64,000 nt of DNA from Xaviernesmea oryzae (GCF_900109605.1 NZ_FOAM01000003.1:334644-398643); one strand, 5' to 3'. Shown: positions 35,126 through 45,561, numbered from the stretch's first letter. Translations and numbers: made by a program. The notes: a model not told the origin generated them from the sequence alone.

Positions 35126-37057
35126 ATGACCATTCGCCAGCTTCCAGAAACCCTGATCAACCAGATTGCCGCGGGCGAAGTGATCGAACGTCCCGCCAGC
35201 GCTGCCAAGGAACTGATCGAAAACGCGCTGGATGCCGGCGCGCGGCGCATCGAGATCGCCACGGCCGGTGGCGGCAAGACGCTTTTGCGAATTACCGACG
35301 ATGGTTGCGGCATGGGCGCAGATGATCTGACCCTCGCCGTGCGCCGCCATTGCACCTCGAAACTCGAAGGCGGCCTGCAGGCCATTCGCACCCTTGGGTT
35401 TCGCGGCGAAGCGCTGCCCTCGATCGGCTCCGTCTCGCGCCTGCGGATCACCAGCCGGCCCCAGACATCAAGCGAAGGCGCGGAAATCCTGGTCGAGGGC
35501 GGGCGGCTGACGCCGGTGCGCCCCGCGCCCGCCAATCGCGGCACGATCGTCGAGGTGCGCGATCTGTTCTTCGCCACGCCGGCGCGACTGAAATTCATGA
35601 AGAGCGAGCGCGCCGAGGCATCGGCCATATCCGAGGTCGTCCGCCGCATGGCGATTGCCTTTCCGCAGGTGCGCTTCGTGCTGTCGGGAAGCGACCGCGC
35701 GACGCTCGAATTCGCTGCCACGGGCGACGACCGGCTGGAGCGGATCGCCCAGGTTCTAGGGCGGGACTTCCGCGAGAATGCGCTGGAGATCGATGCCGAG
35801 CGCGAAGGCGTGGCACTGTCGGGTTTTGCCGGGCTGCCCACCTTCAACAGGGGCAATTCGCTGCAGCAATATGCCTTCGTCAACGGCCGGCCGGTGCAGG
35901 ACAAGCTGATCTTCCAGGCGCTGCGCGCGGCCTATGCCGAGACCATTCCGCAGGGACGCTATCCGGTGGCGGTGCTGTCGATCGACATCGACCCGGCGCT
36001 GGTGGACGTAAATGTCCATCCGGCCAAATCCGACGTGCGCTTTCGCGATTCCGGGCTCGTGCGCGGGCTGATCATCGGCGCCATCCGCCAGGCGCTGGCA
36101 TTGGGGGGAGACAGAGCGTCCAGCACCGGAACGGCCGGCCTGATGCGGGCCTTTCGCCCTGAAGGAGGCAGCCCGTCGTCGGCTCCCTGGCAGAGGCCAT
36201 CCGCCGCTTCCGCATCATCGGCGCCGACGACTGCGACAGGCATGCGCCCCTTCAGCCCCCATCACGGCGAGAGGCCTCCTGGGGACTGGAGTCTTGATCG
36301 TTCGCCCTATCGGCCTTTTGCCCAGCCGGCAGGATGGCCGGCAACCGATATTGCCGCGACTTCACCATCGGGCTCCTCAGGTTTTGCGGAGGCTGCACAG
36401 GCCGCGTTTGCCAGCTTGCTGACGCCATCGGCCCGCTCGGACTCAAGGGATGCTGCGCCGGCGCCCGAAGAGCTGCGCCATCCGCTTGGCGCGGCCCGCG
36501 CGCAGATCCATGAGAATTACATCGTCGCCCAGACGGAGGACGGGCTGGTGATCGTGGACCAGCATGCCGCCCATGAACGGCTGGTGTTCGAAGCGCTGCG
36601 CCGAGGGCTTCGAGAGCGGCCGGTCGCGGCACAGACGCTGCTGATCCCCGATATCGTCGATCTTCCGGATGAGGATTGCGACAGGCTCATGGAGCAGGCC
36701 GAGGCTTTTCGCCCCCTAGGCCTGGCGATCGAGCGCTTCGGCCCTGGCGCCATTGCCGTGCGCGAGACGCCGGCGATGCTGGGGAAGGTCGACGTGCCCG
36801 GCCTGATCCGGGCGCTGGCCGACGAACTCGCAGAATGGGATACGGCAAACGGACTGTCGGCCCGGCTGGAGCATGTGGCCGCCACCATGGCCTGCCACGG
36901 CTCGGTGCGCTCCGGCCGGCGGCTGCGGATCGAGGAGATGAACGCGCTGCTGCGCGAGATGGAGGCTACCCCCGGCTCCGGCCAGTGCAATCACGGCCGG
37001 CCCACCTACATCGCGCTGAAGCTCGGCGATATCGAGCGGCTGTTCGGCCGCTCCTGA
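35126..37057 (+). CDS. mutL: DNA mismatch repair endonuclease MutL
   Basis: MutL links mismatch recognition by MutS to strand excision. The 643-residue protein has the N-terminal GHKL ATPase ([49 protein letters not shown]), a Ser/Pro/Ala-rich linker (about 320-450) and the C-terminal dimerisation domain. The latter holds [12 protein letters not shown], the DQHA(X)2E(X)4E motif of nicking-endonuclease MutL proteins. It also has QCNHGRPT, typical of this class. This suggests a methyl-independent system with endonuclease MutL, as in most bacteria without MutH. The ATG at 35126 starts the conserved N terminus. Confidence 0.96.
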   Translation: MTIRQLPETLINQIAAGEVIERPASAAKELIENALDAGARRIEIATAGGGKTLLRITDDGCGMGADDLTLAVRRHCTSKLEGGLQAIRTLGFRGEALPSIGSVSRLRITSRPQTSSEGAEILVEGGRLTPVRPAPANRGTIVEVRDLFFATPARLKFMKSERAEASAISEVVRRMAIAFPQVRFVLSGSDRATLEFAATGDDRLERIAQVLGRDFRENALEIDAEREGVALSGFAGLPTFNRGNSLQQYAFVNGRPVQDKLIFQALRAAYAETIPQGRYPVAVLSIDIDPALVDVNVHPAKSDVRFRDSGLVRGLIIGAIRQALALGGDRASSTGTAGLMRAFRPEGGSPSSAPWQRPSAASASSAPTTATGMRPFSPHHGERPPGDWSLDRSPYRPFAQPAGWPATDIAATSPSGSSGFAEAAQAAFASLLTPSARSDSRDAAPAPEELRHPLGAARAQIHENYIVAQTEDGLVIVDQHAAHERLVFEALRRGLRERPVAAQTLLIPDIVDLPDEDCDRLMEQAEAFRPLGLAIERFGPGAIAVRETPAMLGKVDVPGLIRALADELAEWDTANGLSARLEHVAATMACHGSVRSGRRLRIEEMNALLREMEATPGSGQCNHGRPTYIALKLGDIERLFGRS

Positions 37058-37278
37058 GACAGGCACATGGACGTGGGCAGGATGAGGCGGCGTCTTTTTT
37101 CGCTGTGGTGTCCACTTTGCGGCAAAAGGACCTGACGCGAGATAGGACCTCTTGAACAGACGGGCGCGCGGCGGCACGATTACGCCTCTTTCAGCCTGCG
37201 GGATTTGCATGGATCATGGGCTATGATAGAGGCCGGAGTGCGCCAGGCGCGCGGATGATGAGGCGAGGTCGAGACAGC

Positions 37279-37503
37279 ATGAACCGGTTTGAGCCGAGCG
37301 GCGACAGGGAAGCCAAGATCCGGTATCTCGACGGCGATTTCCAGGTCGTGCTGCCGGGCAGCCATGTCACCTGCGCCATCACCGGCCGCACGATTCCCAT
37401 GGATGAGCTGCGCTATTGGAGCGTCGCCCGTCAGGAACCCTATGTCGACGCCGCCGCCGCTTTCGAAGCGGAAAAGCGGGCGGGTGCGCTGCCAGGCCAA
37501 TAA
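37279..37503 (+). CDS. DUF2093 protein
   Basis: This 74-residue acidic protein has the DUF2093 pattern: REAKIRYLDGDFQVVLPG, HVTCAITGRTIPMDELRYWSVARQEPYVDA. The conserved Cys and the CAITGRTIP segment hint at metal or nucleic-acid binding, but no function is known. The ATG at 37279 starts the conserved region; the in-frame ATG at 37216 adds non-conserved residues. It is the last plus-strand gene before the convergent lpxK. Confidence 0.85.
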   Translation: MNRFEPSGDREAKIRYLDGDFQVVLPGSHVTCAITGRTIPMDELRYWSVARQEPYVDAAAAFEAEKRAGALPGQ

Positions 37504-37570
37504 GCCGGCGCTGCGCGATCCACAGGCAAGCGCGCAATTGACCCACCCTTCCAGACTTTCGACCTCTTTT

Positions 37571-38608
37571 TCATGCTTTCGCGGCACCCAGGAGCCGCGC
37601 GCGGCTATTCGTCATCGCCTGATCGATCAGCCGGCCGGGCGCGGCGGGATCGTCAAAAGCCAGTTCCACCTCGATCACCGCGCTTTCGGCCAAAAGCCGG
37701 CCAGAGATGCCGGGGCCGGCGGCAAGTCGCACGTGATCCTTGGCCGTCGTTACCAGCCGCAGGCCACCCGTCTGCGCCCTGGCCATCAGATCGGCAATCT
37801 CCTGCGCCGTCAGCAGGTGATGATCGGCGAAAACCTGCGTCTCGACGATCTCGGCCCCGGCCTCCCGCAGCGTGACGAAGAACTTCTCCGGATCGGCGAT
37901 ACCGACCCAGGCCAGCACGCGCTGCCCCTGCAGCGGCAGCGTGTCGGCACGGCGCAAGTTTGCCTCGATCACCGGCTTGCCGGCGCGTGCCACCTGGCGC
38001 ACCACGGGATCGGCTGCCGTTCCCTGCCCGATCTTCAGCAAGACCGAGAGCTGACGGATCTGTTCCGCCATCGGCGCGCGCAAGGGGCCGGCAGGTAGCG
38101 GCAGGCCGTTGCCGATGCCACGCCTGGAATCGATGACAAGCACGGCGAGATCGAAGCGCAGCCGGGCACTCTGGAAGCCGTCATCCATGATGATCAGATC
38201 GGCGCCGTTTTCGGCCAGACGGCGCGCGCCCTCGATGCGCTTGCGGCAGACCACGGTCATCGCCTCACGCGCGAGAAGCAGAGGCTCGTCGCCGACCCGC
38301 TCGGCGCTGTCACGTGCCGGATCCACCAGGGTCGCCCGCTTTGCCTGGCCGCCATAGCCCCGGCTCAGGAAACCTGGGGTCAGCCCCCTCGCCCGCGCGG
38401 CCCGGGCAAGCGCAATGGCGGTCGGCGTCTTGCCGGCGCCGCCGACGGTGAAATTGCCGACGCAGATCACCGGCACCTCCGCCGTGCCGCCGGCCGGCCG
38501 GCGCATGCGCCGCGCAGTCAGGCGGCCATAGGCCCAGCCGAATGGGGCAAGCGCCCAGGCCTTCAACCCGCGCGGCTGCCACCAGAAGAGAGGTGCTTGC
38601 GAGACCAT
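37571..38608 (-). CDS. lpxK: Tetraacyldisaccharide 4'-kinase
   Basis: LpxK phosphorylates the 4' position of the lipid A disaccharide at the inner membrane. The 345-residue protein has an N-terminal hydrophobic/amphipathic segment (LKAWALAPFGWAYGRL), the P-loop GNFTVGGAGKTP (51-62), GDEPLLLAR and DDGFQSARL. The ATG at 38606-38608 follows AAAGGA. It belongs to the minus-strand envelope cluster with waaA, although a HAD gene and a 123-base gap with two small hairpins separate them. Confidence 0.95.
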   Translation of the reverse strand: MVSQAPLFWWQPRGLKAWALAPFGWAYGRLTARRMRRPAGGTAEVPVICVGNFTVGGAGKTPTAIALARAARARGLTPGFLSRGYGGQAKRATLVDPARDSAERVGDEPLLLAREAMTVVCRKRIEGARRLAENGADLIIMDDGFQSARLRFDLAVLVIDSRRGIGNGLPLPAGPLRAPMAEQIRQLSVLLKIGQGTAADPVVRQVARAGKPVIEANLRRADTLPLQGQRVLAWVGIADPEKFFVTLREAGAEIVETQVFADHHLLTAQEIADLMARAQTGGLRLVTTAKDHVRLAAGPGISGRLLAESAVIEVELAFDDPAAPGRLIDQAMTNSRARLLGAAKA

Positions 38609-38731
38609 GCCGTCCTTTCGTGCATGAAAGCATCGAACCGTTTCCCATTGACGGGACACGACACAACGCGTTGAGGGCTTGGTAGCCCACCAGAGCCGCG
38701 GACTGTGGCTCCTATCCTTCGGTCCGATGCT

Positions 38732-39484
38732 CTAACTCGGATCAGACGCCAGCCTCGCCAACAGCGCCGGCAGTTGGGTGATATCGTCAAGGCAATGGTC
38801 GCTAGCCTCGGCAAGGGAAGCAGGCGATCCGGTGCCAGTCAGGACAGCGACCGTCAGCCCCACGCTCGCCGCGCGGCCCATATGCAGGTCGTGATTGTTG
38901 TCGCCCACCACCGCGACGGCCTTTGGGGCGAGGCCGGTGGCGGCGCAGAAAGCGAGCACCATGCCCGGCTCCGGCTTGATGCCATGGCCGGAATCATAGC
39001 CGGCAACAAAATCGAGAGCGCCGGCAAAGCCGAAGCGGCGCGCGGTCTCGCGAATCGAGGCTTCGTTGTCGGAGGAGGCGACGCCCAGCCTGTAGCCCGC
39101 TGCTTTCAACCCGGCGAAGAACGGCGCGAGATCGGTGACGGGCACGGCAGCGGCGGCCGCCTCCTTGAACATGCCGTCGAAAAGCGCGGTCAGCGCATAC
39201 GGCGAGAAAGATGCGCCGGCAGCGACCATGCCCTCGGCGATCTCGCGTGTGCTGCCGGCGGCCAGTAGGCTGTCGGGCGTCACGTGTCCGGTGAAAGGGT
39301 CCATGCCGCAAGCCGTGAGCAGATGGTCGGCCAGCGCCTGGTCGTCGCGCGCGGCAAGACGGGCGATCCGGTAATTGATTGGCACCCAGCTTTTCGCATA
39401 GTCGAGCAGCGTGCCATCCTTGTCGAACAGGATGCCGGCAATCCGCGTGCGCGCCATCCCCTCCCCCGCTTTGCCGATGGCCAT
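38732..39484 (-). CDS. HAD-family phosphatase (phosphoglycolate phosphatase-like)
   Basis: This HAD hydrolase of about 250 residues has motif I FDKDGTLLDY, motif II region GVASSDN and motif III/IV around KPEPGMVLAFC and VVGDNNHDLHMGR. The second Asp of motif I (DKD) makes phosphatase chemistry likely. The substrate is unknown; phosphoglycolate or a sugar phosphate is possible. I place the start at the ATG at 39482-39484, preceded by GAGGA; an ATG at 39457 and a GTG at 39496 are alternatives. It lies 33 bases after waaA on the same strand and is probably co-transcribed with it. Confidence 0.82.
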   Translation of the reverse strand: MAIGKAGEGMARTRIAGILFDKDGTLLDYAKSWVPINYRIARLAARDDQALADHLLTACGMDPFTGHVTPDSLLAAGSTREIAEGMVAAGASFSPYALTALFDGMFKEAAAAAVPVTDLAPFFAGLKAAGYRLGVASSDNEASIRETARRFGFAGALDFVAGYDSGHGIKPEPGMVLAFCAATGLAPKAVAVVGDNNHDLHMGRAASVGLTVAVLTGTGSPASLAEASDHCLDDITQLPALLARLASDPS

Positions 39485-39517
39485 GCCTGTCCTCACGCCT
39501 GCGCCTTCAAGGCTATG

Positions 39518-40834
39518 TCAACTCTCGCTGCGCGGCTGCAGCCGGGCTTTGACGCTCAAGGGGTTGATATAGGGCTCCAGCCCCCGGATCGTTGCCGACA
39601 AGGCGCCGCGCATTTCATGCACCGTCTGCTGCCCTGCTTCGATCATCTGCCGGCGCACATCCTCGTTGACCAGCAGATAGTTGACGCCCTTGGCCAGCAT
39701 CTCGACATCGCGCACGATCTTGGCGCTGCCGTTCTTGGCCAGCATCTGATAGGTCTCGCGAAAATTCTGGACATTGCCGCCCGAGAGAATGGCACAGCCG
39801 AGCATGGCCGGCTCGATCGGGTTCTGCCCGCCCTCGGCGGTCAACGAGCGCCCGACGAAGGCGACATCCGTCAGCCTGAGATAGAGGCCCATTTCGCCGA
39901 TCGTATCGCCGAGGAAGACGTCGACATCCGCGTTCAGGGGATCGCGGCGGGTGCGGCGCGCCACGCGCAGGCCACGCTGGTTCAGCATATCCTCCAGCGC
40001 GTCGCAGCGGTCGGGATGGCGGGGCACGATGATGGTGAGAAGATCGGTACGGGGCTTCAGCGCGGCATGAACGGCAGCGGCCGCGGCTTCCTCGCCATCG
40101 AAGGTGGAGATGGCCGCCCAGGTGCGCCGGCTGCCGAGCTGCTGGCGGTAGGTCTTGAGCGAGCCGGCGTCGAAGGGGGGCAGGTCAGTATCGACCTTGA
40201 GATTGCCTGACACCAGCACCGGCAAGGCGCCAAGCGCGCGAAAACGTTCGGCATCGACCTCGGACTGGGCAATGACCAGTGCCAGATGTTCGAACAACGC
40301 TTCGGCAAGCCACATCCGCTTCTTCCACCGGGCAAAGGAGCGGTCGGAGAGGCGGCCATTGACCAAAACCTGCGGAATATGTCGCCGGCCGAGCTCGACG
40401 ATGGTCATCGGCCAGATTTCCGATTCGGCGATGATCGCCAGATCCGGCTCCCAGTAATCGAGAAAGCGGCTGACCGCCGGCTTGAAGTCCAGCGGCACAT
40501 ATTGGTGGATGACGCCGGGATCCAGTCGCTCGCTCACCAGCTTGGCCGAGGTGGTGGTGCCCGTGGTGACGATGACACCGATGCCCCGCGCCTGGATCTC
40601 CTTGATCAGGGGAATGACGGCATTGGTCTCGCCGACGCTGGCGGCATGAAACCAGACCAGCGGCCCTTGCGGACGCGGCTGGCTGGCAAACCCATAGCGC
40701 TCGTCGCGACGCTTGGAATCTTCGCGCCCCTTTGCCGCCCGCATGGCGAGATAGGCGCCCATGAAGGGATAGGCGGCCGCACCGGCCCAGCGATAGGTGG
40801 AGAGCGCCAGCCGCGCGAGAGGGCGGGTGGTCAT
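39518..40834 (-). CDS. waaA: 3-deoxy-D-manno-octulosonic acid transferase
   Basis: WaaA (KdtA) transfers Kdo from CMP-Kdo to lipid IVA on the cytoplasmic face of the inner membrane. The 438-residue protein has an N-terminal membrane anchor (ALSTYRWAGAAAYPFMGAYLA), the acceptor-domain motif HAASVGETNA with the catalytic Glu, ESEIWP, VSGNLKVD, VPRHPDR and the C-terminal GGQNPIEPAMLGC. The start follows a GGAG-containing leader. It works with lpxK in the same cluster. Confidence 0.95.
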   Translation of the reverse strand: MTTRPLARLALSTYRWAGAAAYPFMGAYLAMRAAKGREDSKRRDERYGFASQPRPQGPLVWFHAASVGETNAVIPLIKEIQARGIGVIVTTGTTTSAKLVSERLDPGVIHQYVPLDFKPAVSRFLDYWEPDLAIIAESEIWPMTIVELGRRHIPQVLVNGRLSDRSFARWKKRMWLAEALFEHLALVIAQSEVDAERFRALGALPVLVSGNLKVDTDLPPFDAGSLKTYRQQLGSRRTWAAISTFDGEEAAAAAVHAALKPRTDLLTIIVPRHPDRCDALEDMLNQRGLRVARRTRRDPLNADVDVFLGDTIGEMGLYLRLTDVAFVGRSLTAEGGQNPIEPAMLGCAILSGGNVQNFRETYQMLAKNGSAKIVRDVEMLAKGVNYLLVNEDVRRQMIEAGQQTVHEMRGALSATIRGLEPYINPLSVKARLQPRSES

Positions 40835-40949
40835 CCGTTCCGGTCTCCGGAGAAAGCGAGGATCGCGAAGGCGCGGAAACGCCATGCCGCCGGGCGCTGG
40901 GCGGCATGGCGGAAGCTGCCCGGCCGGCTGGCGGCGCGGCGGGGGCCCA

Positions 40950-41183
40950 TCAAGCCTTTTCCGGATCCAGAAGACGGTGCATGTGGACGATGAAATAGCG
41001 CATATGCGCATTGTCGACCGTTTGCTGCGCCTTCGCCTTCCAGGCCGTCAGCGCCGTCTCGTAATTGGGGAAGATGCCGACGAGATCGAGCTTCGACAGA
41101 TCGCGAAACTCGATCTCCGTCAGGGTTGTCAGCTCCCCGCCGAAGACAAGGTGCAACAATTGTTTCTTTTCGGATTGAGGCAT
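40950..41183 (-). CDS. DUF4170 protein
   Basis: This 77-residue protein (MPQSEKKQLLHLVFGGEL, then FRDLSKLDLVGIFPNYETALTAWKAKAQQTVDNAHMRYFIVHMHRLL) matches DUF4170, a small alphaproteobacterial family usually found just upstream of waaA. The function is unknown; the linkage suggests a role with Kdo transfer. It is a soluble protein. It lies 115 bases upstream of waaA. Confidence 0.88.
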   Translation of the reverse strand: MPQSEKKQLLHLVFGGELTTLTEIEFRDLSKLDLVGIFPNYETALTAWKAKAQQTVDNAHMRYFIVHMHRLLDPEKA

Positions 41184-41242
41184 ATCAGAACGTCCATGTG
41201 GCATTCAGGTCACAGGTCATGTGCGGCATTGCGGCAGAAAGG

Positions 41243-42088
41243 TCAATGGCCGAGCGTGCCATCGCCCTCCATGTCCCCAAGCCCGGCATCGGCCAGCGCC
41301 GCAAGAGCGTGCTTCGACCCCGCCATCAGCATGCCATGCATCACGCTTTGTCGGTTGTAGATCAGCGGTGCACTGCTCATATCGACGAGCGCTCCACCGG
41401 TTCGCGCCAGGATCAGGTCGGCGGCCGCCAGGTCCCAGTCATGGGCGTTCTTCTTGACGACCGTGGCATCAATGCGGCCATCGGCAATCATCGCCAGGCG
41501 GTAGGCGAGCGAGGGCACATGCGACACCCGATGGATGAGAGTGCGCGCCGGCAGCGCCATCTTTTTCAGAAGATCTTCCCCAAGCGCGACATCGAGCTGC
41601 GCTTTGCCCGAGGCCGCGGCCCCCTCCAGCCGTGCGCCGTTCAGCAAGGCAGGCCCGCTCAGCGTTGCCTGATAGATCTGCTTGAGCGCCGGCGCCACCA
41701 GGACGCCCGCCACCGGCCGGCCGCGATGGACAACGGCGACGCTGACGCACCAGACGTCGCGGCCGGCGATGAAGGCGCGCGTGCCGTCGATCGGGTCCAC
41801 GACGAACAGGGTCTCGCAGCGCAGCCGCGCCGGATCATCATCGGTCTCTTCAGACAGCCAGCCGTAATTCGGCCGCGCCGCGAGGAGCCTGTCCTTGAGG
41901 ATGTCGTTGGCGGCGTAGTCCGCCTCGCTGACGGGCGAGCGATCCTCGGTCTTGAAGCGAACCTTGGGGTTGGCGCCGAAAAAGCCCAGCGCCGCGACGC
42001 CGGCAGCCTGCGCCGCCGAGGTGATGAGGTCGAGATCGTTGCTCCAGGGGTCGCCTCCGAGGCCGCTGCTGATGTGCGAATCGTCCAC
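41243..42088 (-). CDS. cysQ: Inositol monophosphatase-family phosphatase (CysQ-like)
   Basis: The 281-residue protein has the metal-binding signatures of the IMPase/CysQ/FBPase fold: WLSEETDDD (motif with Glu), DPIDGTRAFI and the C-terminal WDLAAADLIL. Members remove phosphate from 3'-phosphoadenosine 5'-phosphate or inositol phosphate. Its constant place in the rhizobial LPS cluster also allows a sugar-phosphate substrate. It starts with GTG at 42086-42088, preceded by AAAGGAG. Confidence 0.87.
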   Translation of the reverse strand: MDDSHISSGLGGDPWSNDLDLITSAAQAAGVAALGFFGANPKVRFKTEDRSPVSEADYAANDILKDRLLAARPNYGWLSEETDDDPARLRCETLFVVDPIDGTRAFIAGRDVWCVSVAVVHRGRPVAGVLVAPALKQIYQATLSGPALLNGARLEGAAASGKAQLDVALGEDLLKKMALPARTLIHRVSHVPSLAYRLAMIADGRIDATVVKKNAHDWDLAAADLILARTGGALVDMSSAPLIYNRQSVMHGMLMAGSKHALAALADAGLGDMEGDGTLGH

Positions 42089-42215
42089 CGCCGCTCCTTT
42101 CCAAAGTGATGCGAGGCCTTGAGCAAGGTGAAGGCCCGGCGGATACGCTCAACCGGCCTAACGCCTCGACATCAGCTCCTGTTTCGCGCGCAGGTCCGGG
42201 CGAGGCCTCGCGCGG

Positions 42216-43562
42216 TCAGCGGCCGGCTAGGGTCATGCCCTCGATGGCGAGCGTCGGGGCGGCGGTCCCAAAGGACCGATCGACATCGTTGGCGAGCGTG
42301 ATCGCCATCAGCATGTCCTTGAGATTGGAGGCAATGGTGACCTCCGAGACCGGATAGGCAATTTCGCCATTCTCGATCCAGAAGCCGCTTGCGCCCCGGC
42401 TATATTCACCGGTCAGCAGATTGACACCCTGGCCGATCAGTTCGGTCACATAGAAGCCGGTACCGATGGAGCGTATCAGATCCTCCGGCGTGACCTTGCC
42501 CGGCTCGATGGCGAAATTGGTGGAGGCCGCGCCGACGGTCGGTCCGCCCCGCACGCCACGGCCGTTGGTGGCAAGGCCGAGCTCACGGCCGATGGCAGAC
42601 GACAGGAACCAATGGTTCAGCACGCCATCCTCGACCATGACCAGCGGTCCGCCCGAAACGCCTTCACCATCGAAGGGACGCGACGCCGGGCCGCGCACTA
42701 CGAGCGGATTGTCGGTGATGCGGATGCCGGAGGCCATGATCTGCTGGCCCATCTTGTCGCGCAGGAAGGTCGTCTTGCGGGCTACCGAACCGCCATTGAT
42801 GGCACCGGCGATCTGGCTGGCAAGTCCGCGCGCCATGCGCGGATCGAAGACGACGGTGAGGTTCTTCTGTGTCGGCACCTGGCGCGGGGACAGGCGCTTG
42901 ACCGCCCGCTCGCCGGCCCGGCGGCCGATATCGCCCGGCGCCTTCAGCTCGGCATGATAGAGCTTGCTGTCATAATCGTAATCGCGCTCCATCTTCGTGC
43001 CTTCGCCGGCAATGGCGCTGACGGAGACGCCGAAGCGCGTGCCCATATAGTGGCCGGAAAAGCCGTGAGATGTGGCCAGCACCAGGCCGCCGACGCCCGA
43101 GGACGCACCGGCGCCGCTCGAATTGGTGACACCAGGCACGGCAAGCGCCGCCGCCTCCGCCTCCAAGGCCGCCTCGCTCAGGGCCTCGGCCGAGACCTCG
43201 GTCGGGTCGTAGAGTTCAAGGTCGGGATAGGTCCTGGCGATCCGCTCGGCTTCTGCCAGCCCGGCAAAGGGATCCTCCGGCGAGGCCTTGGCCATGGCGA
43301 CCGCGCGCTCGGCCAGGATCTTCAGGTCGAAACCCGGATTGGCCGACACGCTGGCCACCTGCCGGCCAACGAAGACCCGCAGCGAAAAATCGTCGCTCTC
43401 CGACGATTCGGTCGCCTCCACCTTTCCCAGCCGCACCGAGACCGAGCGGGAGCGGCCGCGCACCACCACGGCATCCGCCTGGTCGGCCCCGGCCTTGCGC
43501 GCAAGGTCCACCAGTTCGGACGCTCGTGCTTCGAGCGCGCCGGAATCGATCTCTGCGGACAT
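42216..43562 (-). CDS. pmbA: TldE/PmbA metalloprotease subunit
   Basis: PmbA (TldE) pairs with TldD to form a zinc protease that degrades unfolded peptides and matures some modified peptides. The 448-residue protein has the TldE features: the SRSVSVRLGKVEATESSESDDFSLRVFVG beta region, ADP-like segments and the C-terminal GLATNGRGVRGGPTVGAASTNFAIEPG. As expected for TldE it lacks the zinc-binding HExxxH motif, which resides in TldD. The ATG at 43560-43562 follows AAAGG. No tldD is in the window. Confidence 0.92.
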   Translation of the reverse strand: MSAEIDSGALEARASELVDLARKAGADQADAVVVRGRSRSVSVRLGKVEATESSESDDFSLRVFVGRQVASVSANPGFDLKILAERAVAMAKASPEDPFAGLAEAERIARTYPDLELYDPTEVSAEALSEAALEAEAAALAVPGVTNSSGAGASSGVGGLVLATSHGFSGHYMGTRFGVSVSAIAGEGTKMERDYDYDSKLYHAELKAPGDIGRRAGERAVKRLSPRQVPTQKNLTVVFDPRMARGLASQIAGAINGGSVARKTTFLRDKMGQQIMASGIRITDNPLVVRGPASRPFDGEGVSGGPLVMVEDGVLNHWFLSSAIGRELGLATNGRGVRGGPTVGAASTNFAIEPGKVTPEDLIRSIGTGFYVTELIGQGVNLLTGEYSRGASGFWIENGEIAYPVSEVTIASNLKDMLMAITLANDVDRSFGTAAPTLAIEGMTLAGR

Positions 43563-43701
43563 GATTTCGCCTTTCATTCGGGTCTGGTTCCCATTTATTG
43601 TGCGCACGGATAGGCATCAAGACCATGGTTGCCCAATCTTGATCTGCCGCATGGTGCCTCTTGGCCCAGTTCGACCTCAAAGACACATGCCGAGGAGCCT
43701 T

Positions 43702-45531
43702 ATGTCCACCACACCCGCGCTCACCTCGCAGGCCCTGCTGCTGCTTGGCGGCGCCGTGGCCGCAGCGCCGATCTTCAAACGGCTGGGCCTCGGCACGGTG
43801 CTCGGCTATCTCGCTGCCGGCATTCTCATCGGCCCCTTCCTGCATCTGATTTCGGGCGGCGAGGATATTCTCGGCGTGGCCGAGCTCGGCGTCGTCTTCC
43901 TGCTCTTCGTCATCGGGCTCGAACTCAATCTCGGCCGGCTCTGGCAGATGCGGCGCGATATTTTCGGCCTCGGCACGGCGCAGGTTCTGGTGACCGGCGG
44001 CCTTTTGTCAGCAATCATTTACGAAGTTGGCCTCTTTCCCTGGTCGGGCAGCATCATCACCGGCTTCGGCCTGGCGCTCTCCTCCACCGCCTTTGCCCTG
44101 CAGATTCTGGAGGAGAACGGCGACAACAACACGCGCTATGGCCAGCGCGCCTTTTCCGTTCTGCTGCTGCAGGATCTGGCGATCGTGCCGCTCCTGGCGC
44201 TGATCCCTCTGGTGGCCCTGCAGAAGCCGGAGGATACGACGCCGCCTTATCAGGATTTCGCCGTCGCCATCGGCGCGGTTCTGGTGCTGGTGGCCGCCGG
44301 CCGCTATCTCATCAATCCGCTGTTCCAGATTCTGGCGCGCACCGGCGCGCGTGAGGTGATGATCGCCGCCGCGCTCTTGATCGTGCTGGGCGCAGCCACG
44401 CTGATGCAGATGGCCGGGATGTCCATGGCAATGGGGGCCTTTCTCGCCGGCGTGCTTCTGGCGGAATCGTCCTATCGCCATGAGCTGGAGGCCGATATCG
44501 AGCCCTTCAGGGGGCTGCTGCTGGCCCTGTTCTTCATGGCTGTCGGCCTGTCGCTCGAAATCGAAGTGCTGATCGAGCATCCGCTGCTCATCGTGCTGTC
44601 GGTGCCGCTCCTGATGCTGATCAAAGCGGTGGTTCTCTACAGCCTGTGCCGCATGACCGGCTCGTCGCATAATGATGCGGTGCGCATCGGGCTTCTTTTG
44701 CCGCAGGGCGGAGAGTTTGGCTTCGTGCTGTTCAGCGCTGCGGCGGCGGCCGGGGTGATGAGCCAGACGGATGCCTCGATCCTCGTCGCCGTGGTCACGC
44801 TTTCCATGGCACTGACGCCGGCTGCTGCCATGCTGAGCCGGGTGCTGATGGCCGACACCGCCAAGGAAGACGAGGAAATCGAAGAGGATTTCGAAGGAGC
44901 CGGCGCCGATGTGCTGATGATCGGCTTCTCCCGCTTCGGCCAGATCGCCGCGCAGATCCTGCTGGCCGGCGGCCGCGAGGTGACGGTGATCGATCATTCG
45001 GCGGCCCGCGTGCAGCAGGCGGCAAGCTTCGGCTTCCGCATCTATTTCGGCGACGGGACGCGCAGCGACGTCCTTCGCGCCGCCGGCATCGAACGAGCGA
45101 AGATCGTCGCGATCTGTACCCATCAGGTGGAGATGACCGACAAGATCATCGACCTCGTGCAGGCGGAATTTCCCAACGCCCGCATTTATGCCCGCGCCTA
45201 TGACCGGCTGCACACGCTGTCGCTGCGCGCGCGCGGCGTCGATTATGAGCTGCGCGAGACCTTCGAATCCGGGCTGCTCTTCGGGCGCCGCACGCTGGAA
45301 GGCCTTGGCGTCAGCGAGTCGCAGGCGCAATCGATCGGCGATGACATCCGTCGGCGCGACGAGGAACGGCTGGCACTTCAGGCCGTGGACGGCATCACGG
45401 CCGGCCGCCACATGCTGCTTTTCAAGCCTGTGAAGCCGGAGCCGCTGATCAAGCCGAAGCGCGAGGCGGCATCCACGCTGGGACCGGACGAAGAAATCGC
45501 CGCCGCCGTCGCCCGCGCTGCCGGGGAGTAG
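43702..45531 (+). CDS. KefC-type monovalent cation:proton antiporter (CPA2)
   Basis: This 609-residue protein has 12-13 membrane spans (about 10-400) with CPA2 motifs (GTVLGYLAAGILIGP, ELGVVFLLFVIGLELN, ALSSTAFALQIL, GAFLAGVLLAESSYR, LPQGGEFGFVLF) and a cytoplasmic TrkA-N/RCK domain (about 405-525: VLMIGFSRFGQIAAQILL, DGTRSDVLRAAGI). It probably exports K+ in exchange for H+ under electrophilic or alkaline stress. No KefF/KefG ancillary gene is adjacent. The ATG at 43702 follows GAGGAG; upstream in-frame codons overlap pmbA antisense. It is divergent from pmbA and convergent with the patatin gene. Confidence 0.92.
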   Translation: MSTTPALTSQALLLLGGAVAAAPIFKRLGLGTVLGYLAAGILIGPFLHLISGGEDILGVAELGVVFLLFVIGLELNLGRLWQMRRDIFGLGTAQVLVTGGLLSAIIYEVGLFPWSGSIITGFGLALSSTAFALQILEENGDNNTRYGQRAFSVLLLQDLAIVPLLALIPLVALQKPEDTTPPYQDFAVAIGAVLVLVAAGRYLINPLFQILARTGAREVMIAAALLIVLGAATLMQMAGMSMAMGAFLAGVLLAESSYRHELEADIEPFRGLLLALFFMAVGLSLEIEVLIEHPLLIVLSVPLLMLIKAVVLYSLCRMTGSSHNDAVRIGLLLPQGGEFGFVLFSAAAAAGVMSQTDASILVAVVTLSMALTPAAAMLSRVLMADTAKEDEEIEEDFEGAGADVLMIGFSRFGQIAAQILLAGGREVTVIDHSAARVQQAASFGFRIYFGDGTRSDVLRAAGIERAKIVAICTHQVEMTDKIIDLVQAEFPNARIYARAYDRLHTLSLRARGVDYELRETFESGLLFGRRTLEGLGVSESQAQSIGDDIRRRDEERLALQAVDGITAGRHMLLFKPVKPEPLIKPKREAASTLGPDEEIAAAVARAAGE

Positions 45532-45561
45532 AAGACAGACCTGCTGCTCGACGCCAGCCCG

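Noticed and set aside
38609..38731. tRNA-like sequence between the HAD gene and lpxK (phrases resembling D-arm and anticodon arm)
   Set aside because: It has no TTC-type T loop and no acceptor stem. It resolves into two short hairpins (GGGCT/AGCCC and GAGCC/GGCTC) and was left as an unassigned leader.
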